Of a stretch of DNA of 5,558 nt, positions 1 to 5,526 are shown piece by piece. Where the stretch lies: NCBI GenBank assembly GCA_018903015.1, contig JAHIPR010000244.1:1-5558 (forward strand), given 5' to 3'. Position 1 is the first letter of the stretch, and every line of letters begins with the position of its first letter. The notes under the pieces are model-generated. The model did no database searches. It had not been told where the DNA came from and saw only the letters and a program-made list of their open reading frames with translations. This stretch comes from a bacterium (GTDB lineage Bacteria; Atribacterota; JS1; SB-45; 34-128). The translations under genes and the position numbers were made by a program.

Positions 1-479
1 CTTAGATCACCATTTCTTAAAGCCCCTACATTAATCACCGTATCTATTTCAGCAGCTCCGTTTTCTATAGCATTACGAGTCTCGTAAGCCTTGGTCTTGC
101 TGTCTGTTGCCCCCAACGGAAATCCCACAACAGCACAAACCTTCACTCCGGTTCCCCTTAATTTCCTGGCACAATAATCTACCCAGGAAGAATTAACACA
201 AACCGTACAAAAACCATACTGAATGGCTTCTTCGCATAATTTGCGTATTTGAGCTTCTGTTGCGTCGGGCTTTAATAAAGTATGGTCAATATAAGGTGCA
301 AGGTCAGCAGGTGTGTTGATTTGTATCTTGCAACCCGATGAAGAACCCTGTATGTTTTTATTGCCCAAATCAGATTTAAAAGAAAGATTATCAGAAAAAG
401 ATGTCTTCCTTAACTTTGATATTATTTCATCACTAATCTTATCAATCAATTCTTTTTTATCCATCTTATCTATATCCAT
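1..479 (-). CDS. deoC: Deoxyribose-phosphate aldolase (DERA), N-terminal part, with probable BMC targeting extension
   Basis: The first 159 residues are present; the rest lies beyond the left edge. DERA cleaves 2-deoxyribose-5-phosphate to glyceraldehyde-3-phosphate and acetaldehyde. The family match starts near residue 61: [12 protein letters not shown] (63-74), then [10 protein letters not shown] (80-89 region), VVGFPLGAT (117-125) and [12 protein letters not shown] (143-154). Asp146 aligns with E. coli Asp102, an active-site residue. The Schiff-base lysine and its partner lysine fall outside the window, so activity cannot be judged. About 60 residues precede the barrel, unlike typical DERA. 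Residues 8-25 ([18 protein letters not shown]) form a predicted amphipathic helix, followed by a Ser/Asn/Lys-rich linker to about residue 57. This is the architecture of BMC encapsulation peptides. The ATG at 477-479 is preceded by AAGAGG about 9 nt upstream, which supports including the extension. It lies 27 nt downstream of rpiB and is probably cotranscribed with it. Family assignment is firm; the targeting role is inferred. Confidence 0.95.
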   Translation of the reverse strand, partial: MDIDKMDKKELIDKISDEIISKLRKTSFSDNLSFKSDLGNKNIQGSSSGCKIQINTPADLAPYIDHTLLKPDATEAQIRKLCEEAIQYGFCTVCVNSSWVDYCARKLRGTGVKVCAVVGFPLGATDSKTKAYETRNAIENGAAEIDTVINVGALRNGDL

Positions 480-506
480 AATTTTAAACCTCTTCTTTTC
501 ATATTT

Positions 507-1064
507 TTATTGATTTCTTTCTGCGGCCATTATTTTATTAACTCTATTCCAATGTCTTCCGCCAGCAAAAGTAGTTTCCAACCAAAGTTTTACCATTTCG
601 CGTAATTCGTCCTGAGTGTGTAATGGGCCGCCTAAAGTTAAAACATTGGCATTATTGTGTTCTCTGCTATTTATTATAGTTTTTAGGTTATAACATAAAG
701 CCGCCCTTACTCCTTTAACCTTATTACAGACCATTGAAGAGCCAATTCCAGCTCCGTCGATCATAATTCCTCTTTCGCATTCCCCGCTGGCTACCTTCTT
801 GGCCACTTTAAGGGCAAAATCAGGATAATCCACACTATCTTTACTAAAAGTTCCTACATCTGTAACTCGATATCCGATAGAGCGTAAATAATCTCTAATA
901 ATTTCTTTGGCTTCAAATCCACCATGATCTGAACCAATAGCAACACACCCCACTTTATCCCGAACATTATTGGGAGCAAGCAGAACTTTTTCAGGGTTAG
1001 TGGTAGAATGCAATCCACTAACCACATTCTGGATAATTTTTATTCTATTTATACTATCAGCCAT
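507..1064 (-). CDS. rpiB: RpiB/LacAB-family sugar-phosphate isomerase with N-terminal extension and Asp in place of the catalytic Cys
   Basis: 185 residues, against about 150 for ordinary RpiB, which interconverts ribose-5-phosphate and ribulose-5-phosphate. Family motifs are clear: GSDHGG (44-49), DVGT (69-72), VDYPDFA (78-84), GAGIG (104-108), NKVKGVRAALC (114-124), REHNNANVLTLGG (134-146) and FAGGRHWNRV (166-175). Asp46, His47 and His136 match the conserved sugar-binding and ring-opening positions. At the place of the E. coli catalytic Cys (ICGTGVG) this protein has IDGAGIG, so the residue is Asp103. The Glu used by mycobacterial-type RpiB (GSGNGE) is also absent. The stretch resembles the LacA subunit of galactose-6-phosphate isomerase (IDAFGAG). 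The extra N-terminus (1-38) begins with DSINRIKIIQNVVSGLHS (3-20), a possible amphipathic helix, then a linker; this suggests BMC cargo. The start has AAGG about 9 nt upstream. It sits 17 nt after a BMC-P gene and 27 nt before deoC. The family is sure; the substrate is uncertain. Confidence 0.93.
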   Translation of the reverse strand: MADSINRIKIIQNVVSGLHSTTNPEKVLLAPNNVRDKVGCVAIGSDHGGFEAKEIIRDYLRSIGYRVTDVGTFSKDSVDYPDFALKVAKKVASGECERGIMIDGAGIGSSMVCNKVKGVRAALCYNLKTIINSREHNNANVLTLGGPLHTQDELREMVKLWLETTFAGGRHWNRVNKIMAAERNQ

Positions 1065-1081
1065 CTTATTTAACCTTATTC

Positions 1082-1351
1082 TTAGTTTAATTCAATTGCA
1101 TCGACAATTCCTACAATCATAGTCCTAACCGGGGCAGTTGAATTGTTCATAATCAAACGAGAAGAATTCCCTTCATCAATTACCAGAACCGTATCTCCTA
1201 CACCTGCCTGAACAGTATCCAAAGCCAAAACACTTTCCCCTTGCGGCTCTTCTTTATCATTCACAGGTTGAACAATTAAAATCTTATATCCTTGATAAAC
1301 CGGAAGCTTTATAGTTGAAACTACATTACCGATTACCTTACCTAAAATCAT
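1082..1351 (-). CDS. BMC-P vertex shell protein C (EutN/CcmL/PduN family)
   Basis: 89 residues, the normal length for EutN/CcmL (Pfam EutN_CcmL) proteins, which form pentamers that cap the vertices of microcompartment shells. Diagnostic features are the N-terminal strand LGKVIGNVVST (3-13), the GYKILIVQPVN segment (21-31), ALDTVQAGVGDTVLV (43-57), the NSSR turn (62-65) and the C-terminal PVRTMIVGIVD (74-84). No signal peptide or membrane segment is seen. It begins 2 nt after the stop of the preceding BMC-P gene, and its Shine-Dalgarno sequence GGAGAG lies inside the last codons of that gene, so translation is probably coupled. It is more like that neighbour than the third BMC-P at 5064-5351 (shared GKVIGNVV and DTVQAG), suggesting a local duplication. 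Confidence 0.95.
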   Translation of the reverse strand: MILGKVIGNVVSTIKLPVYQGYKILIVQPVNDKEEPQGESVLALDTVQAGVGDTVLVIDEGNSSRLIMNNSTAPVRTMIVGIVDAIELN

Positions 1352-1353
1352 AA

Positions 1354-1623
1354 TTACTCTCCAATATTTACCTGATCAACTATACCCATAATAGTCAGAT
1401 CAGAAGGGTTGAACCAATTTTTAAGTCCCAAAGCTGCCTCTCTGCCGCCTTCATAGAAAACAATATCATTTATACCCGCCTGAACTGTATCGCAAGCCAC
1501 TACAGGATCACCAATCTCTTCTAACTTTTCATTAAGAGGCTGGACCAATAATAGTTTTATACCTTGAAAAGATTCTACTTTCTGGGTGCAGACAACATTA
1601 CCAATTACTTTTCCCAGTTTCAT
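1354..1623 (-). CDS. BMC-P vertex shell protein B (EutN/CcmL/PduN family)
   Basis: 89 residues with the single EutN/CcmL domain: LGKVIGNVVCT (3-13), GIKLLLVQPLNEK (21-33), VACDTVQAGINDIV (42-55) and the C-terminal LTIMGIVDQV (76-85). Members of this family assemble as pentamers at shell vertices. The region after the AG turn differs from its paralogs: residues 57-75 read YEGGREAALGLKNWFNPSD where the other two have the common SSR/SSAR turn. This loop could give it a different pentamer surface or partner. The start is well supported: GGAGG lies 6 nt before the ATG at 1621-1623. It follows the aldehyde dehydrogenase by 36 nt and is separated by 2 nt from the next BMC-P gene. Confidence 0.95.
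   Translation of the reverse strand: MKLGKVIGNVVCTQKVESFQGIKLLLVQPLNEKLEEIGDPVVACDTVQAGINDIVFYEGGREAALGLKNWFNPSDLTIMGIVDQVNIGE
1357..1362 (-). promoter_or_regulatory. Shine-Dalgarno site embedded in the upstream BMC-P gene
   Basis: Read on the minus strand, GGAGAG forms the last two sense codons (Gly-Glu) of the 1354-1623 gene, followed directly by TAA, then TT and the ATG of the 1082-1351 gene. The spacing of 5 nt from GGAGAG to the ATG suits initiation. Termination and re-initiation by the same ribosomes would link production of the two vertex proteins. The coupling itself is inferred. Confidence 0.7.
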
Positions 1624-1659
1624 CTCTAACCTCCAAATAGACAGCTAATAAAAATTAAT

Positions 1660-3099
1660 TTAGACAATTCTAAAATAACCAACTAAGACACAACGTCTTT
1701 CCCGGGTAAAAGTTCTTGCTCGGGTTAACCCCTCTCCGGTAGGAGTAGCAATAGTAAAAGAAGTATAACCAGCCCCGCCTAATCCTAATCCGCTATAACA
1801 CGGTCCGTTCTTTACAAAGAGAGAACAGTTCATTAATTGGGCCATCTTGGAAAGTTTAGCAATATTCCGGGAATGAATAGAGGCAGTATGCCTGAAATTA
1901 TGCTCACACTGCACGGCAAAATCTATGGCTTCATCAACATGGTTAAAGCGAACCAGAGGAATCACCGGTAAAAGCTGTTCGGTCCAGACCAATGGATGAT
2001 AACGGTCCACTTCGCAAAGTAATATTTTGGTTTGATCAGAAATGTCTAATCCGATATCCCGGGCGATTACACTGGCATTTTTCCCCACATATTCTTTGTT
2101 CGGTGCTCCTTCATGTCCGGGCTTTCCCGGGTCAGTAATTACCAATTTAGTAACCTTTTCAATCTGCTCGCCTTTTAGTTCATAAGCGCCATTTTTTATC
2201 ATCTCTTCTTTTAATTTATCGGCAATTTGGGAAACAGCTAAAATCTCTTTCTCACATATACAGACAATATTATTATCAAATCCTGCTCCCTTCACAATAT
2301 CACGGCCGGCTTTAACTAAATCGGCGGTTTCATCGACAACACAGGGGGGATTTCCAGGACCAGCAGCAATGACTTTCTTGTCACTGTTCATAGCTGTCTT
2401 AACCACCGCCGGACCACCGGTTACTACCAGTAATCTAATTTTAGGATGTTTCATTAAAGTTTGGGCTGAATCGATAGTCGGATTAGCAATAGAACACAAA
2501 ACATTGGGAGGACCCCCGGCTTTTACAATCGCCTGATTGATCAAGGAAACAGTAAAGCAGGAACTTTTTTTTGCTGCTGGATGAGGATTAAACACTACCG
2601 AATTTCCACCAGCAATCATGCTTATTCCATTATTAATAACCGTAGAAGTAGGATTAGTAGAGGGTATGATAGAACCGATAACCCCGTAAGCTGCTCGTTC
2701 CATCAAGGTCATTCCATTATCATCGGAATAAGCTGTAGGCTCGAGATCTTCTATTCCCGGCGTTTTTAAAGCAGCCAATCTATTCTTTTCAATCTTATCT
2801 TCTACTCTGCCAAAAGTTGTTTCCTCTACGGCTAATTTAGAAATCTCTTCCAGATTACTCATAATTATTTTGCGTATACTTCGAATTATCTCTCTACGTT
2901 GATCTAAGGTTAATTTAATCAGTTCAAGATGAGCAGCTTCAGCAGCATCGACAGCAGCATTTACTTCTTCAAAAATTCCATCCTGCCCTGAAATTCTGCT
3001 TAATGAACTATCTAATATTTTTTTATCACTTTTGGTACTTTCTAATTTATCAAGCACGCTTTCGATGATTAATTTCAAATCTTTTTCGTTTATTTCCAT
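1660..3099 (-). CDS. pduP: CoA-acylating aldehyde dehydrogenase (PduP/EutE-like), BMC cargo
   Basis: 479 residues, close to PduP length (about 464). It oxidises an aldehyde (here probably acetaldehyde from DeoC) with NAD+ and CoA to the acyl-CoA. The N-terminus holds EKDLKLIIESVLDKLES (5-21), a typical amphipathic encapsulation helix, then a polar linker to about residue 40. The ALDH fold follows: AAYGVIGSIIPSTNPTST (136-153), VTGGP (226-230), AAGPGNPPCVVDETADL (245-261). The catalytic nucleophile is Cys280 in GFDNNIVCICEKE. The C-terminal part closely matches PduP as I remember it: HTASIHSRNI (404-413), LFVKNGPC (427-434), GLGLGGAGYTSFTIATPTGEG and RRCVLVGYFRIV. Substrate chain length cannot be read from the sequence. 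The start at 3099 has AGGTGG 6 nt upstream and keeps the targeting helix. It lies 35 nt after the BMC-T gene. The symbol denotes family similarity rather than propanediol metabolism; no diol dehydratase is in the window. Confidence 0.96.
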   Translation of the reverse strand: MEINEKDLKLIIESVLDKLESTKSDKKILDSSLSRISGQDGIFEEVNAAVDAAEAAHLELIKLTLDQRREIIRSIRKIIMSNLEEISKLAVEETTFGRVEDKIEKNRLAALKTPGIEDLEPTAYSDDNGMTLMERAAYGVIGSIIPSTNPTSTVINNGISMIAGGNSVVFNPHPAAKKSSCFTVSLINQAIVKAGGPPNVLCSIANPTIDSAQTLMKHPKIRLLVVTGGPAVVKTAMNSDKKVIAAGPGNPPCVVDETADLVKAGRDIVKGAGFDNNIVCICEKEILAVSQIADKLKEEMIKNGAYELKGEQIEKVTKLVITDPGKPGHEGAPNKEYVGKNASVIARDIGLDISDQTKILLCEVDRYHPLVWTEQLLPVIPLVRFNHVDEAIDFAVQCEHNFRHTASIHSRNIAKLSKMAQLMNCSLFVKNGPCYSGLGLGGAGYTSFTIATPTGEGLTRARTFTRERRCVLVGYFRIV

Positions 3100-3106
3100 A
3101 ATTTAC

Positions 3107-3116
3107 CACCTAGGTG
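3107..3116. promoter_or_regulatory. 10-bp palindrome overlapping the aldehyde dehydrogenase ribosome-binding site
   Basis: CACCTAGGTG is a perfect palindrome in the 35-nt gap before the aldehyde dehydrogenase gene. Its minus-strand reading contains most of the AGGTGG Shine-Dalgarno site (3106-3111). It could be a protein site or a minor intermolecular RNA pairing site. A stem with no loop cannot fold well on itself, so a chance palindrome is quite possible. Confidence 0.25.
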
Positions 3117-3134
3117 TAAATTTCTGTTTTATCT

Positions 3135-3689
3135 TTAATAAATAAAATAAGGTTTAATCTCCGGATGAGGGTTGGGGATAATGACCTCTTTACAAAGCAA
3201 ACCTTTATCACCTATGATCTTTACTGCCGCCTTAACTGCAGCTTCCACCTCGTCTATATTACCAATCATTTTAATATAAGATTTGCCACCCATCCCCGCA
3301 GCCAATCTAATTTCGTTAATTAAAACATTGGCAGTCTTGGCAGCTATATCGGCAGCTTCAATACTGGCAACTACCGAAAAAGATTCTACTACAGCCACAG
3401 CATCCCAAATCTTACATTCAACCGTACCGATAATTGCCGGAATAATTTGAGAATGTAAATTGGTAATAAATAATTCGTCAACTATGTAACCTTCTCCAAT
3501 TTCCTTACCAGCGGTAAGAGAAGCATCGACTGCTGCCACATCACCGGTAAAAAGAATTACAAATTTTCCCGGACAAATTGTTCTCGCATCTATTACTTTC
3601 ACCGAGGCAGCTTTTACTATGCCGTCTAAAGCCTTTATCCCTACTGCTATGCTATTAAATTCTAATACTCCAAGAACGATTATATCCAT
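3135..3689 (-). CDS. pduT: BMC-T tandem-domain shell protein, PduT-like, with Fe-S pore cysteine
   Basis: 184 residues forming two consecutive BMC domains (about 1-90 and 95-184), so a trimer of it mimics a hexameric shell tile. The best match I recognise is PduT: IGILELTSIAKG in PduT corresponds to LGVLEFNSIAVG here (6-17), and TICPGKF (37-43) is identical to the PduT segment that carries its Fe-S ligand. The cysteine is Cys39; in PduT three such cysteines, one per subunit, hold a [4Fe-4S] cluster in the central pore. The second domain has AVAVVESFSVVASIEAAD (97-114), GMGGKSYIKMIG (132-143) and the C-terminal GDKGLLCKEVIIPNPHPE (160-177). It lies 20 nt after the PduS-like gene, the likely electron donor. 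The start at 3689 has AGG about 7 nt upstream. The cluster is inferred from the conserved Cys. Confidence 0.95.
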   Translation of the reverse strand: MDIIVLGVLEFNSIAVGIKALDGIVKAASVKVIDARTICPGKFVILFTGDVAAVDASLTAGKEIGEGYIVDELFITNLHSQIIPAIIGTVECKIWDAVAVVESFSVVASIEAADIAAKTANVLINEIRLAAGMGGKSYIKMIGNIDEVEAAVKAAVKIIGDKGLLCKEVIIPNPHPEIKPYFIY

Positions 3690-3709
3690 ATCTTACCTAT
3701 CTTTCATCA

Positions 3710-5032
3710 TTATTTTTTAATAATAATCCTTTCCTCGTCAATATAAGTTATTCTGCCTTTAATGCTTGCGTGTAACCGTGCACCTAATTTTCCCTTAGGA
3801 ATTTCTGCAATAAGATCACCCTCATTTACTTGTTCATCAATTTTCACTACAGGTTTCGAAGGAACACCTGTATGTTGTTTGAGTAAAACTTCCACCTGAT
3901 CGGGATCGGTTTCCATTACAGGTAATGGATGCAGGCTATCTTTATCATACTTATCCAATCTCAAGCGGTTTTTAATCCTCGAACTGGGTATTTTTCTGTA
4001 TTCTAGTAACTCTCTTGGGTTTTCTTTTTTGCCCGAAAACTTGGGTTGATAGCCGGCTGCCAGAAGATTTTCCTTAATTTTTTGATTTATAATGCGAGGG
4101 GATAATTCCATCGGACAGGCGAATACCTCGCAAAGCCCGCATTCACTGCATAGAAAAGCATTTTGAATTATTTCGTACGGAAGATCGAATCCAAAGTTTA
4201 TCTGTCTCATAATCTTATGAGGATAAAGCTCATGACCTAATAAGTAACGAGGACATAAGTCAGTACAATAGATGCATTGACAGCAGGCAGCTTTGCTTTG
4301 CTTGATAATATATTCAATTCTTAAGGTCTTCTTTAAAACCAAGGGATGGTCCCTCGGTAAAACCAGAATACCGGTGATAGTTTTAGTTACTGGTGTATCA
4401 AGATCAAAGACTACCTTGCCCATCATTGGTCCTCCCACAATCACAACAAAATCTTCTATGGTAGGTTCACAAAGATTTATAATTTCCCGGAAAGAAATAC
4501 CAATCCGGGCAATTATAATACTCGGTTTTTTTACTTCTCCTATGCAGGTTAGTGTCCTTCTGGTAACTGCATAACCTTTTTCTGCCATATACACATTTCT
4601 CAGGGTTTCTACATTGTTTACCAAACAACCTATATCCGGAGGAATTCCACCTTCCGGAATAACTTTACCGGTAATTTCCTGTACCAGGATAAACTCATCG
4701 CCGACCGGATAATAATCCTTAAGAAGGAATAGTGATATATTTTTCTTTCCGCCTATGGCTTTTTTTATATTTCCCGCAATAGAAAGGTATTTTTTTTTCA
4801 GGGCAATTACCCCTTTTTTTGCACCAGTCGACTGCATAACTAACTCTAAAGCTTTTACTACCTCTTCTCCTTGTCTTTCTATAATGTATTTATCATTATA
4901 GAGAAGAGGTTCGCATTCCGCTCCATTCCCAATGACTACATCATATTTGTTGGCCACCTTAATATGGGTAGGAAAACCAGCACCACCAGCTCCTACTACT
5001 CCCATATCCCTTAGCACATTTTCAAGTGCCAT
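3710..5032 (-). CDS. pduS: PduS/RnfC-like NADH-oxidising flavin and Fe-S protein
   Basis: 440 residues, near the 451 of Salmonella PduS. The N-terminal Nqo1/RnfC-type flavin and nucleotide domain shows GVVGAGGAGFPTHIKV (11-26), IGNGAECEPLLYND (34-47), VGDEFILVQEITG (110-122) and NNVETLRNV (139-147). A middle SLBB-like segment includes VVIVGGPMMGK (196-206). A ferredoxin-type domain has two four-cysteine motifs: Cys250, 253, 256 and 260-Pro, and Cys295, 298, 301 and 306-Pro, enough for two [4Fe-4S] clusters. An additional Cys251 adjoins the first. The C-terminus (about 390-440) looks like a barrel-sandwich domain (VKIDEQVNEGDLIAEIPKG). Unlike cargo enzymes here it has no N-terminal extension. 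No membrane segment is seen, so it is soluble or shell-attached rather than part of a full Rnf complex. AAGGAG lies 8 nt before the ATG. Between a BMC-P and the PduT-like gene, it probably regenerates NAD+ and sends electrons through the shell. Runs of A (A9 at 4790-4798, A7 at 4814-4820) lie within the gene. Confidence 0.95.
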   Translation of the reverse strand: MALENVLRDMGVVGAGGAGFPTHIKVANKYDVVIGNGAECEPLLYNDKYIIERQGEEVVKALELVMQSTGAKKGVIALKKKYLSIAGNIKKAIGGKKNISLFLLKDYYPVGDEFILVQEITGKVIPEGGIPPDIGCLVNNVETLRNVYMAEKGYAVTRRTLTCIGEVKKPSIIIARIGISFREIINLCEPTIEDFVVIVGGPMMGKVVFDLDTPVTKTITGILVLPRDHPLVLKKTLRIEYIIKQSKAACCQCIYCTDLCPRYLLGHELYPHKIMRQINFGFDLPYEIIQNAFLCSECGLCEVFACPMELSPRIINQKIKENLLAAGYQPKFSGKKENPRELLEYRKIPSSRIKNRLRLDKYDKDSLHPLPVMETDPDQVEVLLKQHTGVPSKPVVKIDEQVNEGDLIAEIPKGKLGARLHASIKGRITYIDEERIIIKK

Positions 5033-5063
5033 AAGTCATTCTCCTTCTTATAAACTATATCGC

Positions 5064-5351
5064 CTATTTTTTAAAAACAATTTTGTTGTATTCTTCTACC
5101 ATATCGACAATCCCTACGATGACGCAATCGACTGGTTTTTGATGGGTAATTTCTGTCTGTCTTGCAGAACTTCCCTGAGAAATTATCACTATTTCTTCTA
5201 CTCCTGCTCCGACGAGATCCACGGCTACTAAATAATTATCATCTACTTCCCCTTTATAATTGCAAGTTTGAGCAAGAAGACACTTCTTTCCTTTTATTCC
5301 TTCATCTATCTGGGTACTAACTACAGTCCCCACAATTTTACCAAATATCAT
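5064..5351 (-). CDS. BMC-P vertex shell protein A (EutN/CcmL/PduN family)
   Basis: 95 residues, one EutN/CcmL domain: FGKIVGTVVSTQ (3-14), GKKCLLAQTCNYKGE (21-35), LVAVDLVGAGVEEIVII (41-57), the QGSSARQTE turn (59-67) and PVDCVIVGIVDMVEEY (73-88). It forms pentameric vertices. The DLVGAG and SSAR motifs are the common family form, whereas the two other BMC-P proteins in this window read DTVQAG, so this one belongs to a separate subgroup. The C-terminus is about 6 residues longer (NKIVFKK). It is the first gene of the run visible here; AAAGAGG precedes the ATG by 5 nt. The next gene, PduS-like, follows after 31 nt. Whether the operon starts here or with BMC-H genes to the right cannot be seen. 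Confidence 0.95.
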   Translation of the reverse strand: MIFGKIVGTVVSTQIDEGIKGKKCLLAQTCNYKGEVDDNYLVAVDLVGAGVEEIVIISQGSSARQTEITHQKPVDCVIVGIVDMVEEYNKIVFKK

Positions 5352-5398
5352 CTCAACCTCTTTTTATTAATTTCTTGAAATTTTAGGAATAAATAAAT

Positions 5399-5424
5399 TA
5401 GTCGTTAGCAAATAGTCGTTAGCA
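5399..5424. repeat. 12-bp tandem direct repeat
   Basis: TAGTCGTTAGCA occurs at 5399-5410 and again, identically, at 5413-5424, separated by 2 bases (AA), so the period is 14 bp. It lies 48 bp upstream of the first BMC-P start codon. It could be a pair of operator half-sites or simply the edge of the repeat region beside it. Confidence 0.8.
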
Positions 5425-5434
5425 TTAAAACAAG

Positions 5435-5469
5435 TTTTAGTTAACAGTTTTCAGTTCTCGGTTTTCAGT
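5435..5469 (+). repeat. Array of five degenerate 7-bp units, consensus TTTCAGT
   Basis: Read on the plus strand in exact 7-base steps: TTTTAGT, TAACAGT, TTTCAGT, TCTCGGT, TTTCAGT. The final GT is invariant and the core is mostly CAGT or CGGT. The phase holds without insertions over 35 bases, which is more regular than AT-rich spacer would give by chance. Such heptameric intergenic arrays are known from some bacterial genomes (cyanobacteria, for example); no function is assigned here. Confidence 0.65.
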
Positions 5470-5511
5470 AAGTAGGGGCGTATTGCTATACGCCTGTTTT
5501 ACTAATAACCG
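5459..5511. repeat. Imperfect palindromic element with GC-rich hairpin core
   Basis: The core GGCGTAT (5477-5483), loop TGCT, ATACGCC (5488-5494) is a perfect 7-bp stem. Similarity continues outward: the left arm from CGGTTTTCAGTAA (5459) matches the reverse complement of the right arm, CGGTTATTAGTAA (read from 5511), with one base of length difference between stem and arms. The total is about 53 bp with arms of about 25 bp. The stem is more GC-rich than its surroundings, as in dispersed palindromic repeats or MITE-like elements. Neither strand has a good T-tract after the stem, so an intrinsic terminator is unlikely. Confidence 0.6.
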
Positions 5512-5526
5512 GTTAATTAATCCTTA

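Noticed and set aside
1..479. DeoC as a broken gene lacking catalytic lysines
   Set aside because: The frame is open up to the window edge; the lysines simply lie in the part not included.
313..513. Plus-strand open frame of 66 codons across the deoC start
   Set aside because: It lies antisense to the deoC N-terminus, has no family resemblance and no good ribosome-binding site; the minus-strand gene explains the sequence.
4293..4574. Plus-strand open frame within the PduS-like gene, and similar ones at 2581-2769 and 4932-5231
   Set aside because: Each is the antisense shadow of a strongly recognised minus-strand gene and shows no domain of its own.
3710..5032. RnfC of a membrane Rnf complex
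   Set aside because: No rnfD, G, E, A or B genes adjoin, the length matches PduS, and the neighbours are shell proteins.
5352..5434. A sigma-70 promoter for the operon
   Set aside because: TTGCTA and TTGTTT occur on the minus strand but no TATAAT-like box at a suitable distance is convincing in this AT-rich stretch.
5477..5500. Hairpin followed by TGTTTT as an intrinsic terminator on the plus strand
   Set aside because: The T-tract is short and broken by G, the stem is only 7 bp, and no plus-strand gene ends nearby. The longer inverted arms fit a palindromic repeat better.
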